From Methylobacterium marchantiae (lineage in GTDB: Bacteria > Pseudomonadota > Alphaproteobacteria > Rhizobiales > Beijerinckiaceae), in contig NZ_BPQT01000007.1 of assembly GCF_022179405.1 (NCBI RefSeq), positions 48,880 to 112,879 of the forward strand: a DNA stretch of 64,000 nucleotides, in the 5' to 3' direction. The notes beneath the pieces were generated by a model. It saw only the letters and a list, made by a program, of their open reading frames with translations, ran no database searches and had not been told where the DNA came from. Made by a program: the position numbers and the translations under genes. This document shows positions 55,487-63,900 of this stretch, one piece after another. The first letter of the stretch is position 1. The number at the start of each line of letters is the position of its first letter.

Positions 55487-55826
55487 GCGCGAGCGCGATG
55501 CTTGCGAGGACATCGTCGAGAACGCCGAGGCCGCCCTCGACTTCACTGCCGGGATGACCTTCGCGGCCTTCGAAGCCGATCAGCGCACCAACTATGCCGT
55601 CGTCCGCTGCCTGGAGATCATCTCCGAAGCGAGCAGGCGGCTCGGAGCGGAAACCAAGGCGCGGCATCCCCAAATACCCTGGCGCGACATCGCCGATGCC
55701 GGCAACTTCTATCGACATGCCTATCACCGGCTGGCGCTGGACAACGTCTGGAAGACCGTCCACGACCAGCTGACCGAGATCATCGAGGCCTGCCGCACCG
55801 AACTGAGCAGGCCGCCGGCCCCGTGA
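55467..55826 (+). CDS. hepT: HepT-like ribonuclease toxin (DUF86)
   Basis: 119 residues, all-helical HEPN fold: RDACEDIVENAEAALDFTAG, NYAVVRCLEIISEASRRLG, IPWRDIADAGNFYRHAYHRL and NVWKTVHDQLTEIIE. The HxY of the RX4-6HXY motif is present (His84, Tyr86). The Arg expected four to six residues before it is replaced (ADAGN). The Tyr is the AMPylation target in characterised pairs. Overlap with mntA implies coupled expression. Confidence 0.85.
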   Translation: MPSLSSERERDACEDIVENAEAALDFTAGMTFAAFEADQRTNYAVVRCLEIISEASRRLGAETKARHPQIPWRDIADAGNFYRHAYHRLALDNVWKTVHDQLTEIIEACRTELSRPPAP

Positions 55827-55869
55827 GAGCGGCCGCCCTGAATCACCCTTCGCGAGACATTGCCGCCCG

Positions 55870-58800
55870 ATGACGACCAGCGCTTCCGCCCCCGTCGGCC
55901 CCGGCGATCAGATCATCCTGGTGGACGGGTCGTCCTTCATCTTCCGCGCCTATTTCCAGTCGATCAACCAGGACCAGAAGTACAACACCCGGCCCTCGGA
56001 CGGACTGCCCACGGGGGCGATCCGGCTGTTCTGCACCAAGATCGCCCAGTTCGTTCAGGACGGCGCTGCGGGGATCAAGCCGACGCATCTGGCCATCGTG
56101 TTCGACAAGTCGGAGGGCTCGTTCCGCAAGGAGCTCTACCCCGATTACAAGGGCCACCGCCCCGACGCGCCGGACGACCTCAAGCGCCAGATGCCGCTGA
56201 TGCGCGAGGCGGTGCGGGCCTTCGGCCTGCAGCCGATCGAGCTCGAACGCTACGAGGCCGACGATCTCATCGCCACCTATTCGCGCCAGGCCGAGGCGCG
56301 GGGCGCCGGCGTCATCATCGTCTCCTCCGACAAGGACCTCATGCAGCTCGTGGGGCCGCTGGTGCGATTCTACGATTTCGAATCCGGCGTGAAGGGCAAG
56401 CCCGGCCACCGGCCCGAGCGCAACCTCGACCTCGACGCCATCATCGCCAAGTGGGAGGGCCTGCAGCCGAACCAGATCGGCGATGCCCTGGCGCTCATCG
56501 GCGACACCTCCGACAACGTGCCGGGCGTGCCCGGTATCGGCCTCAAGACGGCGGCAGCGCTCATCAAGGAATACGGCAGCCTCGACGCGCTGCTGGAGCG
56601 GGCGGGCGAGATCAAGCAGCCCAAGCGCCGCGAGACGCTTCTGGCCAGCATCGACCAGGCGAAGCTCTCGCGCCGGCTGGTGGCCCTCGTCGAGGACGTG
56701 CCGCTCCCCGTCGCCCTCGACGATCTGCGCCTGCCGGCGCCCGACCCCGAGAAGCTCGTCGGCTTCCTCAAGGCGATGGAGTTCAACACCCTGACGCGCC
56801 GCATCGCCTCGATGCTGCATGTGGACCCGGAGACGGTGAAGCCCGACCCCGCCCTGCTGCCGGGTTCGGACGCGACCGACGCGCCCCCGTTCGAGGCGGC
56901 GACGGAGGGCGGCGAGGTCGATCCCTTCGCCGATCTCAACCTGCCGGAGGGCAGCCCGAAGCCGCGCGGCCCCGCCGAGGCGACCCCCGCCGGCCTCGTC
57001 GCCATCCGTGCGGCGGAGGCGACGAACCCGATCGACACGACGGGCTACGAGACGATCACCCATCTCGACCGGCTGGAGGCCTGGATCACGCAAGCGCGCG
57101 AGGCCGGCATCGTCGCGGTGGACACCGAGACCGATTCCCTCGACGCCAACAACGCCCGGCTCGTGGGCGTGTCGCTCGCGGTGGCGCCGGGGCGGGCGGC
57201 CTACATCCCGCTGACCCATGTGGAGCCGGTGGCGGCGTCGGAGGCGAGCGACCTGTTCGGCGATGCCAAGGCGGCCACGGGACAGTTCACGCCCATCGCG
57301 GGCCAGATCCCGATCGATGCCGCCCTGACAGCCCTGAAGCCGCTGCTGGAGGATCCGGGCGTCCTGAAGATCGGCCAGAACATCAAGTACGATTGGCTGG
57401 TGTTCCGGCGCCAGAATGTCGGGATCGAGATCGCGCCCTTCGACGACACAATGCTGATCTCCTACGTGCTCGATGCCGGCAAGGGCGGGCACGGCATGGA
57501 CGAGCTCGCCCGCCGTCATCTCGGCCACCAGCCGATCAGCTTCTCGGACGTCGCCGGCACCGGCAAGGCCAAGATCACCTTCGACAAGGTGCCGCTGGAC
57601 AAGGCCACCGCCTATGCCGCCGAGGATGCGGACGTGACTCTGCGCCTGTGGCGGATGATGAAACCGCGCCTCGTCGCCGAGAAGCGGGTGACCGTCTACG
57701 AGACCCTGGAGCGTCCCCTCGTTCCGGTCATCGCCCGGATGGAAGCGGCGGGCATCCGCGTCGACCGCAACATGCTGAGCCGGCTCTCCGGCGACTTCTC
57801 GCAGATCCTGGTGCGGCTCGAGGAAGAGATCCAGGAGGATGCCGGCGAGCGTTTCCAGGTCTCGTCGCCGAAGCAGATCGGCGACATCCTGTTCGGCAAG
57901 ATGGGCCTGCCCGGCGCCAAGAAGACCCCATCGGGTCAATGGGCCACGCCCGCGACCCTGCTCGAAGAACTCGCCCAGGCCGGCCACGAACTGCCGAAGA
58001 AGATCCTGGAATGGCGCCAGCTCGCCAAGCTGAAATCCACCTATACGGATTCGCTGCAGCAGCATGCCGACCGCGAGACCGACCGGGTCCACACCTCGTT
58101 CTCGCTGGCCGCCACCACCACCGGCCGGCTCTCCTCCTCCGAGCCGAACCTGCAGAACATCCCGATCCGCACCGAGGAGGGCCGGCGCATCCGCCGCGCC
58201 TTCGTGGCGCCGGAGGGCAGGAAGCTCATCTCGGCCGATTACAGCCAGATCGAGCTGCGCATCCTCGCGCACATCGCCGACATTCCGCAGCTGCGCCAGG
58301 CTTTCGAGGACGGCGTCGACATCCACGCGGCCACGGCCAGCGCCATGTTCGGCGTCGCCTTGAAGGACATGACGTCGGACCTGCGCCGCCGCGCCAAGAC
58401 CATCAATTTCGGCATCATCTACGGCATCTCGGCCTTCGGCCTCGCCGACCGCCTCGGCATCGGCCGCGAGGAGGCCAGCGCCTTCATCAAGCAGTATTTC
58501 GAGCGCTTCCCCGGCATCCGCGCCTATATCGACGACACCAAGAAGCTCTGCCGGGACATGGGCTACGTGACCACTCTGTTCGGCCGCGTCTGCCACTATC
58601 CGCAGATCCGCTCCAACAACCCGAACGAGCGCGCCTCGGTGGAGCGCCAAGCCATCAACGCCCCGATCCAGGGCTCGGCCGCCGACATCATCCGCCGGGC
58701 CATGACCCGGATGGAGGAGGCGCTGCGGGCCGAAAAACTCAACGTGACCATGCTGCTGCAGGTGCACGACGAACTGGTGTTCGAGGCCCCCGAGGACGAG

Positions 58801-58923
58801 GTCGAGAAGGCCCTGCCGGTCATCCGCCGGGTGATGGTCGAGGCGCCCGCGCCCGCGCTGACCTTACGCGTGCCGCTGGTGGTGGAGGCGCAGGCGGCGG
58901 GGAATTGGGAGGAGGCGCATTGA
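55870..58923 (+). CDS. polA: DNA polymerase I
   Basis: 1017 residues with all three activities. 5'-nuclease domain (1-300): LVDGSSFIFRAYF, YKGHRP, VSSDKDLMQL and GDTSDNVPGVPGIG. Proofreading 3'-5' exonuclease (about 400-600): VDTETDSLD, GQNIKYDWLVF and YAAEDADVTLRLW, all catalytic acids present. Polymerase: motif A DYSQIELRILAHIAD, motif B RRRAKTINFGIIYGIS, motif C LLQVHDELVFE. The acidic spacer near 335-390 is longer than in E. coli. Confidence 0.97.
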   Translation: MTTSASAPVGPGDQIILVDGSSFIFRAYFQSINQDQKYNTRPSDGLPTGAIRLFCTKIAQFVQDGAAGIKPTHLAIVFDKSEGSFRKELYPDYKGHRPDAPDDLKRQMPLMREAVRAFGLQPIELERYEADDLIATYSRQAEARGAGVIIVSSDKDLMQLVGPLVRFYDFESGVKGKPGHRPERNLDLDAIIAKWEGLQPNQIGDALALIGDTSDNVPGVPGIGLKTAAALIKEYGSLDALLERAGEIKQPKRRETLLASIDQAKLSRRLVALVEDVPLPVALDDLRLPAPDPEKLVGFLKAMEFNTLTRRIASMLHVDPETVKPDPALLPGSDATDAPPFEAATEGGEVDPFADLNLPEGSPKPRGPAEATPAGLVAIRAAEATNPIDTTGYETITHLDRLEAWITQAREAGIVAVDTETDSLDANNARLVGVSLAVAPGRAAYIPLTHVEPVAASEASDLFGDAKAATGQFTPIAGQIPIDAALTALKPLLEDPGVLKIGQNIKYDWLVFRRQNVGIEIAPFDDTMLISYVLDAGKGGHGMDELARRHLGHQPISFSDVAGTGKAKITFDKVPLDKATAYAAEDADVTLRLWRMMKPRLVAEKRVTVYETLERPLVPVIARMEAAGIRVDRNMLSRLSGDFSQILVRLEEEIQEDAGERFQVSSPKQIGDILFGKMGLPGAKKTPSGQWATPATLLEELAQAGHELPKKILEWRQLAKLKSTYTDSLQQHADRETDRVHTSFSLAATTTGRLSSSEPNLQNIPIRTEEGRRIRRAFVAPEGRKLISADYSQIELRILAHIADIPQLRQAFEDGVDIHAATASAMFGVALKDMTSDLRRRAKTINFGIIYGISAFGLADRLGIGREEASAFIKQYFERFPGIRAYIDDTKKLCRDMGYVTTLFGRVCHYPQIRSNNPNERASVERQAINAPIQGSAADIIRRAMTRMEEALRAEKLNVTMLLQVHDELVFEAPEDEVEKALPVIRRVMVEAPAPALTLRVPLVVEAQAAGNWEEAH

Positions 58924-58944
58924 CGTCGTGCTGCTCTCTCACCT

Positions 58945-59035
58945 TATCCTAAGGCGGAGCCCTCCAGTTCGCTCAGTGTGTTCTGGAGCCCTCCTTCGAG
59001 GCCCGCTACCGCGGGCACCTCAGGATGAGGTGGTT
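58945..59035. repeat. CCTCATCCTGAGG-type palindromic repeat, copy A
   Basis: Contains CTCCAGTTCG...CTGGAGCCCTCCTTCGAGGC and ends CACCTCAGGATGAGGTGGTT. It stops 16 bp before the GIY-YIG start codon. Same family as copies B and C. Confidence 0.75.
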
Positions 59036-59050
59036 GGGTAGGAGTTCGGG

Positions 59051-59371
59051 ATGGCCGCCTTCGTCTACATCCTGCTCTGTGCCGATGGCAGTTACTACGT
59101 CGGATCGGCTCGCGGTGAGACCCTCGACAGGCGGCTCGGCGAGCATCACGCCGGAACATTCCCAGGCTATACCAGCGAGCGGCGTCCCGTCGTTCTTGTC
59201 TACGCCGAGGAGTTCGATCGGATCACCGACGCCATTGCTTTCGAGCGTCGGGTGAAAGGCTGGGGGCGCGCCAAGAAGGAAGCTCTCATCGCCAGTGATT
59301 GGGACGCGTTGAAGCACTTGGCAAAACGTCCCGCGGCCCAGCACGCGTCCAACCCACCCACCTCATCCTGA
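59051..59371 (+). CDS. Single-domain GIY-YIG nuclease family protein
   Basis: 106 residues beginning MAAFVYILLCADGSYYVGSA, the GIY-YIG core with the two Tyr. R and H follow in RRLGEHHAG, and the Glu in AFERRVKGWGRAKKEALI. Small proteins of this UPF0213/YhbQ-like type are predicted nucleases of unknown role. Both ends of the gene touch palindromic repeats; its last codons (NPPTSS and stop) lie in copy B. Confidence 0.85.
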   Translation: MAAFVYILLCADGSYYVGSARGETLDRRLGEHHAGTFPGYTSERRPVVLVYAEEFDRITDAIAFERRVKGWGRAKKEALIASDWDALKHLAKRPAAQHASNPPTSS

Positions 59372-59475
59372 GGTGCCGGAGCGCAGCGCAGGCCTCGAAG
59401 GAGCCCTCCAGCTTCCGCGGTGATTTCTGGAGTCCTCCTTCGAGGCCGCTTCCGCGGCACCTCAGGATGAGGTGA
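59360..59475. repeat. CCTCATCCTGAGG-type palindromic repeat, copy B (long hairpin)
   Basis: Left arm CCTCATCCTGAGGTGCCGGA to ...CCTCGAAGGAG-CTCCAG. Right arm CTGGAG-CCTCCTTCGAGGC to GCGGCACCTCAGGATGAGG. The arms are near-perfect inverted copies around a short loop, giving a hairpin of about 110 nt that includes the GIY-YIG stop codon. Confidence 0.8.
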
Positions 59476-59537
59476 TCGTGTGGGAAATCCGGTAATGGCA
59501 AAGCCGCTCAGTGATCAGAACTCGTCCCGCCAAACCA

Positions 59538-59600
59538 CCTCATCCTGAGGTGCCGGAGCGTAGCAGAGGCCTCGAAGGGTGAGGTGGTCGGGTGGGAAGG
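59538..59600. repeat. CCTCATCCTGAGG-type palindromic repeat, copy C (partial)
   Basis: CCACCTCATCCTGAGGTGCC followed by GGAGCG and GCCTCGAAGGGTGAGGTGG: one arm and part of the other. Most of the region 59372-59754 consists of copies B and C plus a short unique stretch before the next gene; no other gene is seen there. Confidence 0.7.
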
Positions 59601-59754
59601 CTGACGATAGCCGAGTCACGATCAGGTGAAGCATGCTGCGTCGCACCACAGCCATGCCCTCCACGCGGGAACCGCCCCGTTAACGAAGCGTTCATGCCGG
59701 ACGAAACGTTCGTTCAACCAAACGCCGCAAAGGCGTGTGAGGACAACCTCCGCC

Positions 59755-60477
59755 ATGATCAACACCAAGCTTCTCGCCGCCCTCGGCTTCACCGTCGCGG
59801 CGATCACGACCCCGGCCCTCGCCCAGGAGCCCCTCGGCATCCGCGTCGCTCCCCAGTTCGATGCCAACGCCCCCGAGGCCCGCGACACCTCTTCCTTCCG
59901 CGCTGCCGCCCTGCGTTCGGATGCCGTGAGCATCGAGTCGAGCCGCATCGCCCTCGAGCGGTCGCGCAACCCGAACGTCCGCGCCTATGCCAAGCACGTG
60001 CTGGTCGAGCGTGAGGCCACCACCAAGGCGCTGCTGCCCGAGGGCACCTCGCTGACCGCCGGCGGCACCGTCGTCTCCGACAGCCAGCCCTTCGAGACCC
60101 GCTTCGACAATCCCGTAGGCGTCGTGCTCGCCCCGGTGACGATCTCGGCCACCATCGCCTCGAAGATCGTCGGCGGCGTGCTCGGCGGCGTCGGCATCAT
60201 CGACAACACCCCCGGCGAGCCCGGCCGCCGCGTCGCCATCGGCCCCGAGGGCCAGGCCCGCATCGACCGCCTCAAGAACGCCCCCACCGGCCGCGACTTC
60301 GACCGGACCTTCGCCCAGCAGCAGGCCCGTTCGGACGCCCGCACCCTCGGCCTCTACGAGTCGTATTCGCGGAACGGCGACAACGCCCAGGGCCGCGAGT
60401 TCGCCAACCAGGCGCTCCCCTACATCGCCAACCAGCACGGCCATTCGGCGGTCCTCGCCAACCGCATCGGCGGCTGA
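59755..60477 (+). CDS. DUF4142-type exported protein
   Basis: 240 residues. Signal peptide ends at TPALAQ. The mature part has a helical DUF4142-like segment: FRAAALRSDAVSIESSRIAL, ERSRNPNVRAYAKHVLVERE. A Gly-rich hydrophobic stretch (IASKIVGGVLGGVGIIDN) sits in the middle, and a second helical part (FDRTFAQQQARSDARTLGLY) follows. Function unknown; similar proteins are periplasmic or outer-membrane-associated. A strong terminator follows. Confidence 0.75.
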   Translation: MINTKLLAALGFTVAAITTPALAQEPLGIRVAPQFDANAPEARDTSSFRAAALRSDAVSIESSRIALERSRNPNVRAYAKHVLVEREATTKALLPEGTSLTAGGTVVSDSQPFETRFDNPVGVVLAPVTISATIASKIVGGVLGGVGIIDNTPGEPGRRVAIGPEGQARIDRLKNAPTGRDFDRTFAQQQARSDARTLGLYESYSRNGDNAQGREFANQALPYIANQHGHSAVLANRIGG

Positions 60478-60496
60478 TCGACCGATCTCGACGAGG

Positions 60497-60525
60497 AAAG
60501 GGCCGCCCCATGGGGCGGCCCTTTT
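60497..60525 (+). terminator. Rho-independent terminator after the DUF4142 gene
   Basis: AAAGGGCCGCCCCA pairs with TGGGGCGGCCCTTTT with almost no loop, ending in CTTTTCG. Placed 20 bp after the stop codon. Confidence 0.9.
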
Positions 60526-60542
60526 CGTTCGTGACCGGCATC

Positions 60543-60569
60543 CACCCTCCCCCGCAGAGGGGGGAGGGA
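60543..60569. repeat. Single GC-rich palindrome
   Basis: CACCCTCCCCCGCAGAGGGG-GGAGGG, a short palindrome of the same kind as the arms at 47816-47955. It lies between the terminator and the TetR gene end. Confidence 0.65.
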
Positions 60570-60579
60570 AAGCGTTCCA

Positions 60580-61332
60580 TCACACCGTCTGCTGGTCGAC
60601 CTCGTCCTCGGGCCGCTTGCCGCGGCGCTGGCGGGCGCCGCGATCGAGGAGCGAGCGGCCTATGGCGCGGAACGGTGCGGTGAGGCGGCGGGCGTCGTCG
60701 GCGCGCTCCATGAAGCGCTCGCCGTTGCGGATCTCCTTGTCGAGGCGTGCCATGGTCCGCGCCAGGGCCGGATCGTCGTCGTCGAGCCAGACCTCCACCG
60801 TGCGGGCGAAGGCGATGACCACGCCCTGCAGCTTGATCCGGCCGAGCGGCCCCTCGGTGTCGATGCCGGCGGCGGCCAGCATGAAGCGGTGCGAGTTCAG
60901 CGCTACGCCGTTCAGGGCGACGAGGGAGAGCGGGTCGCCGCGAAGCGCGTAGGAGATCCGGCGCAGGGCGTCCTTGTAGGGCGTCATGGCGTCGAGCCGG
61001 CGCATCAGCACGTCGAACAGGCGCTCGCGGGTGGGCTCCTCGGCGAGGTCGGAGGAATCGCCTTCCAGCACCTTGCGGTCGATGATCCGCGACAAGCCGC
61101 CGAGCACGGCCCCCTTCGAGGGGAACAGCTCGCGGAACTCGGCGAGCGAGAGCCCGGCCTCGCGGGCGATGTCGCCGATCTCGATGTCGTTCCAGGGCTG
61201 CACGGCGGCGAGACGCATCAGCGCCTCCACGGCCGCCTCGCGGGGGGATTGCTGCGGGGCGACGGCAACGGCGATGTCGGTCCCGCCGGCATCGCTCTGG
61301 CCCCTGGGCTTCGCACCTCTGGTGTTCGCCAT
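60580..61332 (-). CDS. TetR-family-like regulator
   Basis: 250 residues. The helix-turn-helix at about 40-85 reads NDIEIGDIAREAGLSLAEFR followed by ELFPSKGAVLGGLSRII. The C-terminal domain resembles the COQ9/TetR-like group (LDAMTPYKDALRRISYALRG). The tail is basic (RGARQRRGKRPEDE). The ATG at 61332 is preferred; 61365 would add 11 residues. Target genes unknown; it is next to proC on the same strand. Confidence 0.8.
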   Translation of the reverse strand: MANTRGAKPRGQSDAGGTDIAVAVAPQQSPREAAVEALMRLAAVQPWNDIEIGDIAREAGLSLAEFRELFPSKGAVLGGLSRIIDRKVLEGDSSDLAEEPTRERLFDVLMRRLDAMTPYKDALRRISYALRGDPLSLVALNGVALNSHRFMLAAAGIDTEGPLGRIKLQGVVIAFARTVEVWLDDDDPALARTMARLDKEIRNGERFMERADDARRLTAPFRAIGRSLLDRGARQRRGKRPEDEVDQQTV

Positions 61333-61399
61333 GGTCGTTCGATCCTCGTGTCTGTTCCCTACCATGTAGGTTGCGCAGGCGGATCGGTTAGGGGGCGGC

Positions 61400-62224
61400 T
61401 CAGCCGGCGAGCTCGCCCGCGCGCCGCTTCGCGGCCGCGACCGCCTCGCGCATCAGGTCCGGCACGCCGCCCTCGCGCATGAGCACGGCGAGGGCCGCCG
61501 CCGTGGTGCCGCCCGGCGAGGTCACGTCGCGCCGCAATTGTCCCGCCTCGTGCGGGCTGGTGGAGAGGAGCGCACCGGCGCCCGAGACGGTGGCGCGGGC
61601 GAGCCGCGCGGCCATCTCGGCCGGCAGGCCGGCGGCGACGCCCGCCTCCGCCATAGCTTCGGCGAGGAGGAAGACATAGGCCGGGCCGGAACCGGAGACC
61701 GCGGTCAGCGCGTCGATCAGCGCCTCGTCGTCGAGCCATTCCACCGCGCCGACGCCCTTCAGCAGCGCATCGGCCTGATCACGCTGGCCGGGCGCCACCT
61801 CGGCGCTCGCCACCGCGCCGGTGACGCCGCGCCCGATGCTCGCCGGAAGGTTCGGCATCGCCCGGACGATGGCGCGGGCCGATGGCAGGCGGGTGCGCAG
61901 ATCGGCGATGGTCTTGCCGGCGAGGATGGAGACGACCAGCGTCCGGGGCGAGATCAGCGTGTCGAGGAGGCCCGCCGCCCCCTCCAGGCCCTGCGGCTTG
62001 ATCGCGAGGATCAGCGCGTCGTTCGCCGGCACGTCGCTCGGGTTGAGGGCGATGCCGTGGCTCTCGCAGAGCCGGATCGTCTCGGGCGAGGCCTGCGGAT
62101 CGATCACCACGGTCCTGGCCGCGTCGAGCCCGCCCGCGAGCCAGCCGGCCAGCATCGCGCCGCCCATCTTGCCCGCCCCCACCAGGGTGAGGGAGGCGGG
62201 AAGCGCCGAGGCCGGGATGCTCAC
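61400..62224 (-). CDS. proC: Pyrroline-5-carboxylate reductase
   Basis: Last enzyme of proline synthesis, NAD(P)H-dependent. 274 residues: LVGAGKMGGAMLAGWL dinucleotide-binding start, ILAIKPQGLEG, VRAMPNLPASIGRGVT and the C-terminal DALTAVSGSGPAYVFLLAEA, LRRDVTSPGGTTAAAL. The GTG at 62224 forms a GTGA overlap with the YbjN gene stop, and the alternative ATG 69 codons upstream lies inside that gene. Confidence 0.95.
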   Translation of the reverse strand: MSIPASALPASLTLVGAGKMGGAMLAGWLAGGLDAARTVVIDPQASPETIRLCESHGIALNPSDVPANDALILAIKPQGLEGAAGLLDTLISPRTLVVSILAGKTIADLRTRLPSARAIVRAMPNLPASIGRGVTGAVASAEVAPGQRDQADALLKGVGAVEWLDDEALIDALTAVSGSGPAYVFLLAEAMAEAGVAAGLPAEMAARLARATVSGAGALLSTSPHEAGQLRRDVTSPGGTTAAALAVLMREGGVPDLMREAVAAAKRRAGELAG

Positions 62225-62724
62225 GCCTCGCCTTCGGTCTCGAACAGGACCGCATCGAGGGATTCGCGGGCGGACTTGCCCGCCCAGAGCACGAACTGGA
62301 ACGCCTGATAGTAGCGCTCGCAGGCATCGACGGCGGATTTCAGCATCATCGCGCACTGGCTCTGCGTCGGCGCGGCGCCGTCGGTGAGCAGCAGCGAATG
62401 CCGGAACATCACCACGCAGTCGGTGGACCACAGGTCAAAATGGCCGACCCAGAGCTGTTCGTTGACGAGGGAGATGAGGGTGAGGATCTCGGTGCGGCGA
62501 TGGGCCGGCACCTTCAGGTCGAAGGCGCTGGCCACGTGCAGGGCCTCCACGTCCTCGATCCAGGTGAAGGCGACATGGTAGTCGGACCAGCGGCCGGCCA
62601 CGGCCACCGACATCTCGTCGGTCTCGGCCCGGTCGAAGATCCAATCGCGAAGGGAGGCGAGCCGCTCGACGATGTCGAGGGGGTGCTCGTTCCGGTCGAG
62701 GCCTTCGATGTGGAGTTGGGTCAT
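62221..62724 (-). CDS. YbjN-domain protein
   Basis: 167 residues beginning MTQLHIEGLDRNEHPLDIVE. The YbjN fold is a type III secretion chaperone-like alpha/beta domain: SVAVAGRWSDYHVAFTWIED, RTEILTLISLVNEQLWVGHF and SAVDACERYYQAFQFVLWAG. It lies directly before proC with overlapping codons, an arrangement I associate with alphaproteobacteria. The role is unknown. The TTG at 62775 would add 17 poorly conserved residues. Confidence 0.85.
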   Translation of the reverse strand: MTQLHIEGLDRNEHPLDIVERLASLRDWIFDRAETDEMSVAVAGRWSDYHVAFTWIEDVEALHVASAFDLKVPAHRRTEILTLISLVNEQLWVGHFDLWSTDCVVMFRHSLLLTDGAAPTQSQCAMMLKSAVDACERYYQAFQFVLWAGKSARESLDAVLFETEGEA

Positions 62725-63018
62725 GACGGTCCAGGTTGGCGTCCCGTCGGGGGCGCCGAGAATGGTGAACGACAATCAATCCCGCTCACGATTCACCGTT
62801 CTCAAAGCTGAAGCCACGCATAGGCAAGGCAGAGCTCGGTCGGCGAGAAGCTTAAGGGTCGAGGGTCGGGTCCGGGTGCGAAGCGAATCAGTGCCTCACT
62901 CACTATAGACCGTGGCGGACTCGCGTTTCAAAGCGCTCCCGAGGACCGGTTAACAGGAAAGCGGATTTCCACCGTTCCTTCCTGTGCACAAGCTTAGACC
63001 CGACTCGGTGCCGGCGAA

Positions 63019-63333
63019 TCAGACGGATGTCGCTGGCGGAGGCGGCTCCTGAGTGCCGAGTCTGCCCTCCAGGGCGGAAACACGGGCGGCGAGAGCGTCG
63101 TTCTGGCTGCGCAGCGCCGAGACGAGGTCCCGCAGCACGTCCACCTCCTCGCGCGACGCGATGTCCATGTCGCGGATCAGGCGCTCGACCTGCGCCTTGA
63201 ACACGGTCTCCGCCTCACGCTTCACGCCCTGCGCCGCGCCCGCGGCATCCGTCATCAACCGGGCGAAATCGTCGAACAACCGGTTGGAGCCGCGACCCGT
63301 ACCGTCCTTCATGCCGTCCTTCGTGCCTTGCAT
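63019..63333 (-). CDS. ubiK: UbiK/BMFP-family accessory factor
   Basis: 104 residues. After a Gly/Lys-rich leader come LFDDFARLMTDAAGAAQGVK and an amphipathic coiled coil (EVDVLRDLVSALRSQNDALA). UbiK assists aerobic ubiquinone synthesis and binds lipids. The ATG at 63333 is chosen because the upstream 49 codons are Arg/Pro-rich and unlike the family. The 294 bp upstream of the YbjN gene (62725-63018) hold no gene. Confidence 0.82.
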   Translation of the reverse strand: MQGTKDGMKDGTGRGSNRLFDDFARLMTDAAGAAQGVKREAETVFKAQVERLIRDMDIASREEVDVLRDLVSALRSQNDALAARVSALEGRLGTQEPPPPATSV

Positions 63334-63533
63334 CGCCGTCTCCCGAGATCGAGGCCCGCGTCGGACATCGCGCCGGCACCTGAAGAAGGGGAGATAAGAA
63401 TCGGGGAGGCGCGAAGCAATCCGAAGGCCCGGCCCGGAAACGAGGAATTCGCGATCCGGAGCGTTTCGCGCGCACCGCAAAGCCGCCGCGATGTTCCCCG
63501 AAGAGGTCGCTTTCTCGGCAGGGAAGGACGCGC

Positions 63534-63900
63534 ATGGCCACGCGACGCGAATTCACCACCGGCGCGGCCGCCGGCGCTGCGGCAGGCCTGATCGCCGGCG
63601 CGAACCGCGCTCTCGCCGCGGAATCGTCGCCCGAAGGCCTCGCCGCGCATTTCGCGCAGATCGAACAGGCGAGCGGCGGACGCCTCGGGATCGGGCTCCT
63701 CGATACGGCGACCGGCGTCACCACGGCGCATCGCGGCGGCGAGCGCTTTCCGATGTGCAGCACGTTCAAGGTCCTCGCGGCCGGCGCGGCGCTGGCGCGG
63801 ATCGACCGGGGCGAAGACGGCCTCGACCGGCGACTGACCTACGAGCCGCGCGAGGTCGTGCCGTACTCGCCCATGACCGGGCCGAGGGCGGGCGGTGAGG
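63534..63900 (+). pseudogene. bla: Class A beta-lactamase gene interrupted by an insertion sequence
   Basis: Starts MATRREFTTGAAAGAAAGLI, a twin-arginine-type signal. The class A core follows: ERFPMCSTFKVLAAGA with the active-site Ser76 and Lys79 (SxxK), then YEPREVVPYSPMTGPRAGGE. At 63901 the frame enters the IS end and stops 32 bp later. The SDN, Glu166 and KTG motifs are all missing from the 5' part; the 3' part, if any, lies beyond the IS outside the window. Confidence 0.85.

Noticed and set aside
55843-58952. Long frames on both strands over polA
   Set aside because: Typical GC-rich shadows; polA itself has all three domain signatures in its own frame.
58945-59600. CRISPR-like repeats
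   Set aside because: Copies are palindromic, unevenly spaced and separated by a gene.
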